A stretch of DNA of 64,000 nt from Paenibacillus eucommiae. GTDB lineage: Bacteria; Bacillota; Bacilli; Paenibacillales; NBRC-103111. The position numbers were made by a program, and so were the translations under genes. The notes beneath the pieces were generated by a model. That model made no database searches. It was not told where the DNA came from and was given only the letters and a program-made list of their open reading frames with translations. Where the stretch lies: the NCBI RefSeq assembly GCF_017874215.1, contig NZ_JAGGLB010000005.1:1-64000 (forward strand), read 5' to 3'. This document shows, in pieces, positions 7,293 to 16,953 of this stretch (the first letter of the stretch is position 1; each line of letters begins with the position of its first letter).

Positions 7293-10058
7293 ATGAATGT
7301 TCATGTACCGCACCGATTTCGTATCAAACTGCAAAGTTTGCTGATTGCACTGTCATTGACATTAGCGGGCACTGCGTTGTTCATTACAGCCGTTGTGTTT
7401 TATTCAGATGCTCAAGTGCTTATTTCTGAAAAGATGGATGCCATCCATAAAGCCGATTTTAACCAGATCGATGCAGAAATTCTAGATTTTTACGAAAGTA
7501 CTGGAAAAATTACCGCCCTGCTGCAGAACAATATACAGCTGATAGATATCCTTCAAGAATTGGAGTACGAGGATCGGGATTTATTTCGCAAAAGTGAGCT
7601 CGTTGACGAAGTTAATCGATACTTAATGAACCTGACCATTAATAATAAAGCAATTAAAGGGATTAATATCGTCACCAGGGCAGCGCAATATTACAGCGGC
7701 CACTTACTGTTTAACGGGCAAATAGCAGATCAGTTCATGGCCAGGCAAATAAGCGGGATCGAGTTCGTGTATCCGGAGCAATTCATAGATTCCGAATTCC
7801 CTCTTGATCAAGGTACATTACTGAATTCTCGAAAGCTGGATATGGAGAGAGAGAGTTATTATATCACCTCGCTCCGATCAGATGACAAGTATTATGGTAA
7901 TGTGATTGTCATCCTGCAGAATCTTCCATTAATCAATAAGCTGGATAAAAAAGATGATATTATGATTGTCGATGATCGTGGTTATACCATTTATCGGGGC
8001 AAATCGTTCAGCCATGTCGATGTCGGATCGTTAAATGAGAGTGATCCGGTTGGCAGAGGGGAAGTCATTCGAGTCGGTAAAGTGGTTGAGTCCCGCATCA
8101 TCTACGCACAAATGAATCAATTTAACGGCTGGAAAGTGTATTACAGCATTGAGAACAAAGCCTACAGCAATCAAATCACGCTGTTATTTGCGCTGGCCAT
8201 ATCTTTCTTCCTCATCTGCTTCATCCTCTCTTTTCTGTTCTCCAAATTTATCGCCAGACGTATTGCCCGTCCCATTGCGAACCTGACTTCGTACATGAAG
8301 CGATATAAAGTGGGGGATGCCGCTGCTGCCCGCTCTACCGATTTAAATCGCCCTAAACAAATGCCTCTTCGTGAGAAGATCTATTACTATTTCCTGGTTT
8401 CCATTCTTGCCCCGGTTTGCGGTTTTGTATTAATGTTCCATTTGATGTCTAGTTCGATGCTGTCCAAGCAGATCCTTATGGATTATAAAATGGTGTTCGA
8501 GGATACGGTAGAGAGCATGAACGACTTCATGGAAAAAAAGGAAAGGTTACTGCTCGGTCAAGCTTACAGCAATCTTATGCAGCGTTACCTGCAAGGGGAT
8601 GCCCAATCGGAAGCATCCATCTACGATATGATGAAACAATATATGTATCTGGGCATGGACGGCACGTTCAGTCTGTATAACACCTCCAATCAGCTGCTCT
8701 TATCCAGCCGTTACTGGCAGGAACAGCAAATGGATTCAAAGGATTTTAGCACACTTCAGAAAACGCGGCAGAAAATTGTCTGGAGCACTGGAAAAGATCA
8801 ATTAGGCGCAGATATTGCCAAATTGAGTTTGACGATCACCGATTTATTGCATTTAAAGCCGATTGGTTATGCACAGATAGAAATTCAGATGGACGAGATC
8901 ACCAAGTTATATTCCAAGTTATCCTTGGCTAGGGGTTCCGTATTTCTATTTGATGAGAATAATATGGCCGATGGCAGCAGCGAGTGGAAGGACCTCCTCG
9001 TTGTCCGTATGAATGAAACAGGAGGGGTGAAGCCCATTTCATGGCAAGGGACAACGTATTACATGTTTTATCAGAAGCTGGGCTCAACATCTTTTTATCT
9101 CGTTTCCCTCTATAATAAACAGGATATTGTCAAACAAAGCAGCGCTGTCTTAATGAACAATATTTATTTGCTCATCGTCCTGTTTCTAACCTTATTAATT
9201 TTGTCATTTTCTATATCCTGGGCACTACTCAGCCCGGTTAACAAAATAAACAGCAGCCTGTATATTGCTGAACTGGGACAATTTACGAAGATGCCCTCAA
9301 AGCCTTATGTGATTGATGAGGTTTATGAATTGTCTGACAATTTCAATCAGCTGCTGGAGCGCATTGAAGGCTTGGTAGATAACCTGCTTGTTGTCAGCAA
9401 GAAGAAGCATGAGGCTGAGAACAATAAGAATATTGCCGATATCCGGGCGCTGCAGGCGCAGATCAATCCTCATTTTCTGCAGAATACGCTGGATAATATC
9501 ATCTACATGATGCAAGAACAGCATACTGCAAATGCAATAAAGATGATCCAATCGTTAAGCCGCTTGTTCCGTTACGGCATTAGCCGGGGGGAAACGATCA
9601 TTCCGCTGCATGAAGAAATCAAATATGCCAAGGCCTATGTTTCCATCATGGAAATGCGCTATGGCGACGGTATTCGATTCACATGGAATATCGAGGAGGC
9701 CGTTCTCCTATGTCATATACCCAAGCTCATTCTGCAGCCATTGATTGAGAATGCGATTCATCACGGTTTTCGCGATTACCAGGGAGAAGGAACCATCTCG
9801 ATTACTTGTGAGCAAAACGATGAACAGATTCTTATTACTGTGGCTGATGATGGCAAAGGAATTTCCAAGGAGGCTTTGGAAGTGCTGCAAAATCGCCTGC
9901 TTATCGGCGAAATGGGTGAAAGTATGGGAATTCTAAATGTTCACGAACGAATTCGCCTGTCTTTTGGGGCACAATTTGGGGTTACGCTGCATAGCGAACG
10001 GGATACATATACGCAGGTTACGCTGAATGTTCCTAAGCTTTTTAAAGAACAGGATTAA
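7293..10058 (+). CDS. YesM-type sensor histidine kinase with two tandem sensor modules
   Basis: Membrane kinase of 921 residues, far longer than the usual 570-600 of YesM proteins. Predicted order: helix at 15-36, extracellular region to about 290, helix 293-315, HAMP-like stub (RRIARPIANLTSYMK), then a second helix near 365-388, a second extracellular region to about 615, a helix 626-650, HAMP, coiled coil, His_kinase motif QINPHFLQNTLDNI near residue 725 and HATPase_c (LQPLIENAIHH, then ADDGKGIS). The repeated helix-sensor-helix-HAMP unit suggests an internal duplication or fusion of sensors. RBS GAGGGAG precedes the ATG. The signal is probably an extracellular sugar or its binding protein. 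Confidence 0.9.
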   Translation: MNVHVPHRFRIKLQSLLIALSLTLAGTALFITAVVFYSDAQVLISEKMDAIHKADFNQIDAEILDFYESTGKITALLQNNIQLIDILQELEYEDRDLFRKSELVDEVNRYLMNLTINNKAIKGINIVTRAAQYYSGHLLFNGQIADQFMARQISGIEFVYPEQFIDSEFPLDQGTLLNSRKLDMERESYYITSLRSDDKYYGNVIVILQNLPLINKLDKKDDIMIVDDRGYTIYRGKSFSHVDVGSLNESDPVGRGEVIRVGKVVESRIIYAQMNQFNGWKVYYSIENKAYSNQITLLFALAISFFLICFILSFLFSKFIARRIARPIANLTSYMKRYKVGDAAAARSTDLNRPKQMPLREKIYYYFLVSILAPVCGFVLMFHLMSSSMLSKQILMDYKMVFEDTVESMNDFMEKKERLLLGQAYSNLMQRYLQGDAQSEASIYDMMKQYMYLGMDGTFSLYNTSNQLLLSSRYWQEQQMDSKDFSTLQKTRQKIVWSTGKDQLGADIAKLSLTITDLLHLKPIGYAQIEIQMDEITKLYSKLSLARGSVFLFDENNMADGSSEWKDLLVVRMNETGGVKPISWQGTTYYMFYQKLGSTSFYLVSLYNKQDIVKQSSAVLMNNIYLLIVLFLTLLILSFSISWALLSPVNKINSSLYIAELGQFTKMPSKPYVIDEVYELSDNFNQLLERIEGLVDNLLVVSKKKHEAENNKNIADIRALQAQINPHFLQNTLDNIIYMMQEQHTANAIKMIQSLSRLFRYGISRGETIIPLHEEIKYAKAYVSIMEMRYGDGIRFTWNIEEAVLLCHIPKLILQPLIENAIHHGFRDYQGEGTISITCEQNDEQILITVADDGKGISKEALEVLQNRLLIGEMGESMGILNVHERIRLSFGAQFGVTLHSERDTYTQVTLNVPKLFKEQD

Positions 10059-10136
10059 ATAATCCATGAAAACCATATAAATACTCTTACTTCTCCCCTG
10101 AAGGCATTCGGTATAATTCAACTATGAACAACAGGA

Positions 10137-11102
10137 TTGAAAGGGGATATAACGAAGGTGTCTATTACACAATTGCCATTGGTTCATCGAAAGAAAGCGG
10201 GCAGAACATGGAGGAAGCTGCGCCAGATGAAAGCGCTCTATCTGCTTATGCTGCTGCCGGCCGTGTTTGTATTTATTTTTAATTACATGCCCTTATACGG
10301 CGTGCTGATCGCTTTTAAGGATTTCAATTACAGTAAAGGGATTCTGGGCAGTGACTGGAATCAATTTGCCTATTTTAAATCCATGCTTAATGACTCGTTT
10401 TTCCGCAGAGCCTTATGGAATACTATACGCATCAATCTTCTAAGCATTCTGATTATATTTCCTGCACCGATCATTTTTGCGCTGCTGCTGAACGAAATGA
10501 AGCATTTGCCTTATAAAAGAGTTGTACAAACTATTTCTTATTTGCCACACTTTATGTCCTGGGTCGTCATTGGCGGTTTCGTGTACCAATTGCTCTCTCC
10601 AGAGGGGGGAATTGTGAATGCACTGCTGGGGTTGTTCGGAATCGAGCCGATTTATTTCATGACCAACAGTCATTTGTTTATTCCTGTCCTGCTGTCTGCT
10701 TCCATTTGGCAGGGTGTGGGATGGGGCTCGATTATATATTTGGCAGCCATCAGCGGAATTGACCCAACGTTGTACGAATCAGCGGAAATTGACGGAGCCG
10801 GCAGGTGGCAAAAAGTGTTTTCCATTACTATCCCCGCCATCATGCCTGCCATCATCATCTTATTCATATTATCCCTGTCCAGCATTCTTAACGCGGGATT
10901 TGATCCGATCTTTAACCTGTACAATCCGCTTGTCATGAATGTCGCGGATGTTATTGATACTTACGTGTACCGCAAGGGACTGCTGGAATCCAAATTTGGA
11001 TACGCTGCAGCGGTGGGGCTGTTCCAAAGCTTGATTGGCCTGCTGTTGGTTTACTTCTCAAATAGGTTGATTAAGAAATTTAGTGATTACGGTATTTGGT
11101 AG
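10137..11102 (+). CDS. Carbohydrate ABC transporter permease, LplB type
   Basis: Inner-membrane permease of about 315-321 residues and six helices. It carries the LplB-type MLLPAVFVFIFNYMPLYG N-terminus and the EAA loop EIDGAGRWQKVFSITIP that contacts the ATPase. It pairs with the permease at 11131. No ATPase gene is nearby; such importers usually share a genome-encoded MsmX-like ATPase. The start is uncertain: TTG 10137 has only weak RBS spacing, while GTG 10158 follows AAGGGG by 11 nt. Confidence 0.88.
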   Translation: MKGDITKVSITQLPLVHRKKAGRTWRKLRQMKALYLLMLLPAVFVFIFNYMPLYGVLIAFKDFNYSKGILGSDWNQFAYFKSMLNDSFFRRALWNTIRINLLSILIIFPAPIIFALLLNEMKHLPYKRVVQTISYLPHFMSWVVIGGFVYQLLSPEGGIVNALLGLFGIEPIYFMTNSHLFIPVLLSASIWQGVGWGSIIYLAAISGIDPTLYESAEIDGAGRWQKVFSITIPAIMPAIIILFILSLSSILNAGFDPIFNLYNPLVMNVADVIDTYVYRKGLLESKFGYAAAVGLFQSLIGLLLVYFSNRLIKKFSDYGIW

Positions 11103-11130
11103 ATGGGCCCAAAGAGGAGAGTGAAAGCAT

Positions 11131-12015
11131 ATGAGTAGAAAGTATAAACTTGGAGTATTTGATCTCTTTACGTATGGTTTGTTGGCTGTATTTTGTTTTA
11201 GTATCCTGCTGCCCTTCTGGGATATGCTGCTGTTATCCGTCTCTGATCCCAAGAAAACGGCATCGCTGACATTGCGCTTATGGCCCCAAACTTTATCCTT
11301 CGATGCCTATGAATTTGCCTTTTCCAACAACCGGATTCCAATGGCCTATCTGGTAACGTTCTACCGGGCAATATGCGGCACAGCGTTGACCGTCTTCCTG
11401 GTAACTATTGCGGCATATCCGCTTTCTAAGAGAGATCTTCCTTTCAGAAATTATTGGACATCTTTCTTTCTTATTCCGATGTTTTTTGGTGGCGGTATGA
11501 TTCCTACATACCTGATTATACGTAAATTAGGACTTATTGATAATTTACTCGTATATATCCTGCCAGGAGCTGTAGGTGTATTCTATGTACTGTTAGTGCG
11601 TAATTTCCTCATGTCGATGGAGAAAGAAATCGAGGATGCGGCCTTTATAGATGGAGCTGGATATATCCGAATCTTGTTCTATATTACAATGCCTCTATCC
11701 AAACCGATCCTGGCGACGATCGCCCTCTTGTCGATCGTCGGGCACTGGAATGCGTGGTTCGACGCCTTGATTTATATCCGCAGCGATAATAATCTGACGC
11801 TTCAAGCCATATTGCAGCAATTGCTGAGTCAAGCCAGCAGCACGATCCCCACAGATACCTTAAATTTTAACACCATGCATCCTGACAAATATGTTACGGG
11901 CAAATCGTTTCAAGCAGCCCTTACCATGATTACCATTGGACCCATCGTGCTCGTCTACCCATTTTTCCAAAAGTATTTTGTGAAAGGGATTATGATCGGT
12001 TCGTTAAAGGGTTGA
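11131..12015 (+). CDS. Carbohydrate ABC transporter permease, YtcP/LplC type
   Basis: Second permease of the importer, 294 residues, six helices. It has typical LplC/YtcP features: PLSKRDLPFRNYW, the FFLIPMFFGGGMIPTYL segment, an EAA loop (FIDGAGYIRILFYITMP) and the C-terminal YPFFQKYFVKGIMIGSLKG. A good RBS (GAGGAGAG) precedes the ATG. It is separated from the upstream permease by 28 bp. Confidence 0.92.
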   Translation: MSRKYKLGVFDLFTYGLLAVFCFSILLPFWDMLLLSVSDPKKTASLTLRLWPQTLSFDAYEFAFSNNRIPMAYLVTFYRAICGTALTVFLVTIAAYPLSKRDLPFRNYWTSFFLIPMFFGGGMIPTYLIIRKLGLIDNLLVYILPGAVGVFYVLLVRNFLMSMEKEIEDAAFIDGAGYIRILFYITMPLSKPILATIALLSIVGHWNAWFDALIYIRSDNNLTLQAILQQLLSQASSTIPTDTLNFNTMHPDKYVTGKSFQAALTMITIGPIVLVYPFFQKYFVKGIMIGSLKG

Positions 12016-12063
12016 CGGTCATGCTGTCTACAAACTCTAAATTGATAATGGGGGTAAGTTTAC

Positions 12064-13233
12064 ATGAAAATCGCACGTATTATTCCAATGACCTATACAC
12101 CGGGCAAGCTCGAATACGCTTCCTTTATCCGTGGCGGCATCGGTGCGGATTATCATCAGGAGCCCCGTTTCTTTCAGTTCCCGGATGGGCAAGTGATGAT
12201 GTACTGGGCTGCCTATGACTTTGATGAATGTGCATCCAACCTGGTTAAGCTGTATTCCATAACTAAAGACCGCGGACTGACTTGGTCAGATCCACAGGTT
12301 TATATGGCGAATTACCCGGAAGGAGTGCCGTACTTTGTGTGCATGCTTCAGCTGCGTACATCAGGCAAGGCACTCATGCTGCACACCCAGACCAGGCACA
12401 ATATCGAAGTTGACGAAGCAGACAGCACCTTCACAGCCCATAGCGACTATTTCAAGAGCCAAACCCGAATTTTTATTCGCCGGTCTGCGGACAACGGAAT
12501 CACATTCGATCACGGTGAAGAGCTGCCCTATCTGGACATCAGCGGTGGCAAGAGCTTGCCCGGCGTCGGCTTCTACGGGTCTATTGATGAGCTGATCCAG
12601 TTGCAGAGCGGACGAATTGCAGTGGCATTCAGTTACCTGGATCCTGATCGTTCGGATTCGGGGAAGGGGCTGCAGCATTATACGGCTGTCTGCCTATTGT
12701 CTGATGACGAGGGCCGTACCTGGAGACGAAGCGGTGAGATCACCTGTGATACTCCGCGCGGGGTCATGGAAGTGCAAATCGTCGAAACAGCGCCCGACCG
12801 CCTGTACTGCCTGTTTCGCACCAAAGGCGGATATCTGTATCAGACTGTCTCGGAAGACGGCGGTGAGAACTGGCAAGCAGCTGCTCCTTCCATGCTGCCA
12901 GCGCCTGAATCCATGGCACGTATGATCAAACTGCAAAGCGGCAGCTTATTGGTCATCTGGAACAATATCTCCTCCACTACGCAGCAGCCGAGGCACCCAT
13001 TAGTCGCGGCGATTTCCAGGGATGGCGGCCGTACCTGGGGCGATCCGCGAATTATTGCGCGTGAAGCCGGTACAAACCAGCTTAGCAATCATGGGGTGAT
13101 CCAGCTGGATGACGGACGGATTTTACTGGGTATCAGCCACTACAGAGACATCAGGCCGATGACGAGCGATCTGGATATGGCCATCTTTGATGAAGCATGG
13201 CTGCAAGATCTGGAGGGGGGGATGGGTATGTAA
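12064..13233 (+). CDS. Cytoplasmic sialidase-fold (BNR/Asp-box) protein
   Basis: Predicted six-bladed beta-propeller of the sialidase superfamily, 389 residues. Five Asp-box-like motifs are visible: TKDRGLTWSDP, RSADNGITFDHG, SDDEGRTWRRS, SEDGGENWQAA and SRDGGRTWGDP. No signal peptide is seen, so it should act inside the cell on a product brought in by the adjacent permeases. The FRIP motif typical of GH33 sialidases is not evident; the nearest is ARIIPMTY at the N-terminus. Sialidase activity is therefore not assured, and it may be a different exo-glycosidase, lyase or carbohydrate-binding protein. Confidence 0.8.
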   Translation: MKIARIIPMTYTPGKLEYASFIRGGIGADYHQEPRFFQFPDGQVMMYWAAYDFDECASNLVKLYSITKDRGLTWSDPQVYMANYPEGVPYFVCMLQLRTSGKALMLHTQTRHNIEVDEADSTFTAHSDYFKSQTRIFIRRSADNGITFDHGEELPYLDISGGKSLPGVGFYGSIDELIQLQSGRIAVAFSYLDPDRSDSGKGLQHYTAVCLLSDDEGRTWRRSGEITCDTPRGVMEVQIVETAPDRLYCLFRTKGGYLYQTVSEDGGENWQAAAPSMLPAPESMARMIKLQSGSLLVIWNNISSTTQQPRHPLVAAISRDGGRTWGDPRIIAREAGTNQLSNHGVIQLDDGRILLGISHYRDIRPMTSDLDMAIFDEAWLQDLEGGMGM

Positions 13234-13294
13234 ATATAAAAAGTCGAACAGAGAGACAGTACGATATTCTATTCCAATCAGGGAGGTTAAGCAA

Positions 13295-14965
13295 ATGGCA
13301 AGGAAGCGGACTATTATTCTCTTTATTTTGATCATGGCAATCGTTTTGGCAGCATGCAGCAGCAAAGATAACAATAACAACAAAGAAAACATAGGGGGAA
13401 GTAACCCGGATGCAACAAAGGCACCGAACGATACAGGTACCCCGGGAGCAGCCAATGCATTTGACAAGCATTTTGATATATCCTATCTCTCCACCTTTTT
13501 TAATACGAATGTAGTGGAGGGAGACTGGGTTACGAAACAGTTGGAGGAAAAACTTAACATTACCATTAAGCCCGTTAAGGTGGACAAGTCTAATAAACAG
13601 CAAGTTGAATTGATGTATGCTTCCGGGGAAATGCCGGATTTCGGGTGGCAGGGTCCGGGAGCCAATACACCGGAAAGTCTGATAGAACAAGAGGTGACTC
13701 GGACAATTCCCCGCAGCATGATAGAGAAATACGCACCGTCCTATGCGAAATTGCTCGATAAATACCCCCAAGGCTGGAAGAAATACGAATCCAAGGTTCA
13801 TCCGGATGAGCAGCTGGCGCTATCCGCTTATGCTGAGGATTTATCGATTAGTATGATGGCGTTCTATCGCCTGGATTGGCTGGAGAACCTCGGAATCAAG
13901 CCTAATGGGGAGTTGAAGAGTCTAGACCAGGAAGGGAGAATATGGTACACGGATACAGGCTTCACTAAGGACGAGCATGTGAATATATTAAGATCGTTCA
14001 GTCAGGATGATCCGAACAAGAACAACAAGAAAGATACTTACGGGATGAGTGCTTTTTCTCCCTATTTCAACTGGACCTGGGCCCAGCTCTCGGGTTATGC
14101 CGGGTTTAACGCTAATAATCTGGAAGAAGACGGGAAAACAACGGATTGGTATGTATCCAATAAATACAAACAATTTTTGAAAGAAGCTCAAGCATTATAT
14201 AAAGAAGGAAGCGTTGATCCGGAATTCTTCACGACGGATTGGAACCTGTGGAATGAGAAAATTGCCGGAGACAGGGTAGGCTTTTGGTTAACACAATCCG
14301 ATTATGTGGGAGCGAGTTATGCACTGGATCGTGTCCCGCAGCTGCTGTTGAACACGCAGCCGCATGCGAAAATTTTGATTACTCCTTCAACCGGCACGAC
14401 GTTAACTACCTTAGAACCCTATACGGGTAATATCGCCTTAATTCGCGCCGATGTCAGCGATGAGAAGCTGATCCGCATTCTGCAGTGGTTTGAATATATG
14501 TATTTTGATCCGGATGCAATGATCTACACGCAGTATGGACAAGAAGGCATCAATTACACCTGGGAGGGCGAGCCGAGGAAATCAGCCATCCTGCCGATCA
14601 AAGACAGCCCTGCGTTTACTCCAATGAATGGCAACTATATTGCCACCACAGAAACGATGTCCTGGACATTAAACCCGCTGTTTACAAAAGTAAAAGCCAT
14701 TGGGAGCAGCGAAGCGTATTCGAAGCTTGCGATTCTGCCTCATCGAAATGACTTCTTGAATCAGACGAAGTACAGGGAAGTTTCAAGTGAAGTAAGTGCC
14801 TCAATCGATACGATCGTCAATGAGTTTCAGTTTAATGCCATAGGCGGAAAATTAGATATCGACAAAGAATGGGATAGTTACTTGAAGAAGTTGAATGATG
14901 CAGGAGAACAGAAATTATTGGAAGAACTGAACAAAATGCCTTTAACCGCAGATTATATAAAGTAA
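13295..14965 (+). CDS. Extracellular solute-binding lipoprotein, LipO type
   Basis: Sugar-binding lipoprotein of 556 residues, the partner of the two LplB/YtcP-type permeases. The lipobox LAAC lies near residue 20, followed by an Asn/Lys-rich linker. The mature part has family 1 binding-protein features common to LipO/YtcQ, for example a D-Lys/Asn-rich loop (DPNKNNKKDTYGMS) that resembles a calcium-binding site. ATG 13295 is preferred because GGGAGG lies 9 nt upstream and the signal peptide starts there; an open frame continues upstream into the preceding gene but lacks an RBS. Confidence 0.9.
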   Translation: MARKRTIILFILIMAIVLAACSSKDNNNNKENIGGSNPDATKAPNDTGTPGAANAFDKHFDISYLSTFFNTNVVEGDWVTKQLEEKLNITIKPVKVDKSNKQQVELMYASGEMPDFGWQGPGANTPESLIEQEVTRTIPRSMIEKYAPSYAKLLDKYPQGWKKYESKVHPDEQLALSAYAEDLSISMMAFYRLDWLENLGIKPNGELKSLDQEGRIWYTDTGFTKDEHVNILRSFSQDDPNKNNKKDTYGMSAFSPYFNWTWAQLSGYAGFNANNLEEDGKTTDWYVSNKYKQFLKEAQALYKEGSVDPEFFTTDWNLWNEKIAGDRVGFWLTQSDYVGASYALDRVPQLLLNTQPHAKILITPSTGTTLTTLEPYTGNIALIRADVSDEKLIRILQWFEYMYFDPDAMIYTQYGQEGINYTWEGEPRKSAILPIKDSPAFTPMNGNYIATTETMSWTLNPLFTKVKAIGSSEAYSKLAILPHRNDFLNQTKYREVSSEVSASIDTIVNEFQFNAIGGKLDIDKEWDSYLKKLNDAGEQKLLEELNKMPLTADYIK

Positions 14966-14993
14966 GAATGGCTTATTTCTATGAATTATGAAT

Positions 14994-15093
14994 ACTGAAA
15001 GAGAGTCGAAACTATTGTTTCTGAAATCGAGAAATATCGACGGGTTTGCGTAACTTTTCGATTTCAGAAAGTCAGTTCAGACCCTCTTTCAGT
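14994..15093. repeat. Long imperfect inverted repeat / possible terminator
   Basis: Outer arms ACTGAAAGAG (from 14994) and CTCTTTCAGT (to 15093) enclose inner arms TTTCTGAAATCGA and TCGATTTCAGAAA. The whole forms an interrupted hairpin of about 100 bp between the binding-protein and SGNH-hydrolase genes. There is no clear T-run, so partial termination or 3'-end protection of the binding-protein mRNA is as likely as full termination. Confidence 0.75.
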
Positions 15094-15167
15094 GTTCTCC
15101 CTCCATCAACCAGGAGGCACGTATCTAGGTCTCAGTCTATGAAAATAACTCAATATGGAGACTTCCT

Positions 15168-15866
15168 ATGAAAGAGGATAACCGATTAAGCAAACTTCGC
15201 GAAAGCATGATCCGGAACAGTGCAATCACCATTGTTGCTTATGGGGACAGTTGGACATATGGCAGCTGCGCAGACGGCTGGATAGAGGCTGGTGAAGCTG
15301 GCAATAATGCCGGGCTGATCCACGGCTCCTGGGCGCAGCAACTGCAACGTTCTCTTCAGAAACGCAATCCTAATGTGCAATTTTATAATAGAGGTATGGG
15401 GGGATGGGAAAGCACTCAGGGGTTGGAGAGGTTTGATACGATTGTTAGCCCGCTTAAGCCGGACTATCTGATTTTGAATTTCGGCATCAACGATTGGAAA
15501 AATAATGGCTCGCTGGAAGACTATAAGATTGCAATGGAAACAATGATAGCTCGATCCACGGATATGGGATGCCAGATTGTACTGTGGACGGCAGGGCCGT
15601 TATCAACTAGCATGGGAGAAAGCTATGGGTGGAATGAGCCTATGATCGATACACACTACACCCATTTATACGATGACTATTTAGAGAAACTGCGGCAACT
15701 GGCAACTATTCACAAGCTGCTGCTCGCAGATGCTGCGTATGAAGCGGTCGAGCTTTGGAAGGCAGGAGAGGATCTTTCCTTATGGTTTGGTGATGCTATC
15801 CATTTCAAACAGAGTGGGCATGATTTGATATTCAACTGTATACAGAAAGAGTTGGGGTTGGTATGA
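15168..15866 (+). CDS. SGNH/GDSL-family hydrolase
   Basis: Serine hydrolase of 232 residues without a signal peptide. Block I is YGDSWTYGS (nucleophile Ser in GDS), block II NRGMGGWES, block III GINDW (oxyanion Asn) and block V DAIHF with the Asp/His pair. Such enzymes commonly remove acetyl or other acyl groups from sugars. Its place behind the sugar importer suggests de-esterification of the imported glycan; the substrate is unknown. Confidence 0.88.
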   Translation: MKEDNRLSKLRESMIRNSAITIVAYGDSWTYGSCADGWIEAGEAGNNAGLIHGSWAQQLQRSLQKRNPNVQFYNRGMGGWESTQGLERFDTIVSPLKPDYLILNFGINDWKNNGSLEDYKIAMETMIARSTDMGCQIVLWTAGPLSTSMGESYGWNEPMIDTHYTHLYDDYLEKLRQLATIHKLLLADAAYEAVELWKAGEDLSLWFGDAIHFKQSGHDLIFNCIQKELGLV

Positions 15867-15939
15867 AAAGAACTATTTGGCTAACTACTCAACCGTTACC
15901 CAAACTAGTTAAATTTATTAATGATGAAGGATGGTTATT

Positions 15940-16920
15940 ATGGATAGCCTGCAAATGCTGTATTTGTCTAAAGAGGATGTTATGAAAGTGAATGTATCCA
16001 TGGAAGAAATCATTCAATCGCTGGAGCGCATGTTTCGCCTGAAAGGTGAAGGTAAAACGGAAATGCCGCCCAAACCAGGCATACATACGCAAAAGGATGC
16101 CTTTATCCACGCGATGCCTGCTTATATTCCGGATATGAATGTCGCAGGAGTCAAATGGGTTTCCGGCTATCCGGATAATTACAAAAGCGGGCTGCCTTAC
16201 ATTACAGGCCTTATGATCCTGAATAGCCCCGCTACAGGAATTCCCCTTGCTGTAATGGACTGCACTTGGGTAACGGCCAAGAGAACCGGGGCAGCGACGG
16301 CTGTAGCGGCGAAATATATGGCCAGACCCGAATCTCATACCCTCGGCATTCTCGGATGCGGTGTACAGGGTGAGAGTAATCTGGAAGCTTTGATGATCGT
16401 ACAGAAACAGATTAGAACTGTCTATACTTATGACATTTTCCCTCAAAAGACAGAAAGCTTCATAACGAAAATGGCCTTGCAATATCCGCAGGTGGAGTTT
16501 ATTAAAGCAGCTATACCCAAAGATGCCGTCGTGGACTGCGATATCATCGTGACGACGGGCCCAATTCTAAAAGAACCTGAACCGGTGATAGAAGCGGAGT
16601 GGTTCAAGGAGGGCTCGTTTGCTTCCCCTGTAGACTTTGATTCCTATTGGAAGCCGGCTGCCATGCACTTGTCAGCTAAATTCTGTACCGATGATTATGA
16701 GCAGATGATGTACTACAAGCAGGATGGCTATTTCCGGAATATTCCCGAAGTTTATGCGGATCTTGGCCAGATTATCGCTGGACAGAAGCCGGGTAGAGAA
16801 AATAACCAGGAACGTATCATGTCGGTGAATTTGGGGCTTGCGCTTGAAGATATGGCCGTCGGCACCATCATATACGAGCGTGCAGTACAGATGAAGCTAG
16901 GTACTTGGCTGCCGTTATAA
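15940..16920 (+). CDS. Ornithine cyclodeaminase / mu-crystallin family protein
   Basis: NAD(P)-dependent enzyme of the OCD/mu-crystallin family, 326 residues. Visible features: the substrate-side KWVSGYPDN stretch, DCTWVTAKRTGAATAVAAKY, and the Rossmann glycine motif GILGCGVQGESNLEAL near residue 145. Family members act on amino acids or imino acids (ornithine cyclodeaminase, alanine dehydrogenase, ketimine reductase). ATG 15940 is chosen because GAAGG ends 9 nt upstream; the in-frame ATG at 15931 touches the Shine-Dalgarno. Its presence suggests the imported compound carries an amino-acid-like or amino-sugar part. Confidence 0.85.
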   Translation: MDSLQMLYLSKEDVMKVNVSMEEIIQSLERMFRLKGEGKTEMPPKPGIHTQKDAFIHAMPAYIPDMNVAGVKWVSGYPDNYKSGLPYITGLMILNSPATGIPLAVMDCTWVTAKRTGAATAVAAKYMARPESHTLGILGCGVQGESNLEALMIVQKQIRTVYTYDIFPQKTESFITKMALQYPQVEFIKAAIPKDAVVDCDIIVTTGPILKEPEPVIEAEWFKEGSFASPVDFDSYWKPAAMHLSAKFCTDDYEQMMYYKQDGYFRNIPEVYADLGQIIAGQKPGRENNQERIMSVNLGLALEDMAVGTIIYERAVQMKLGTWLPL

Positions 16921-16953
16921 AAATGGAAAGTCATAATAGAAGGGGGCAGGCGG

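Noticed and set aside
10087..10117. Promoter between the first kinase and permease genes (TATAAT at 10112)
   Set aside because: The -10 is good but no acceptable -35 lies at 16-18 bp; kept out of the feature list.
12064..13233. Confident naming as exo-alpha-sialidase (GH33)
   Set aside because: Asp boxes are present but the FRIP motif and the catalytic triad of GH33 could not be located; only the fold is claimed. The same applies at 18312 and 50911.
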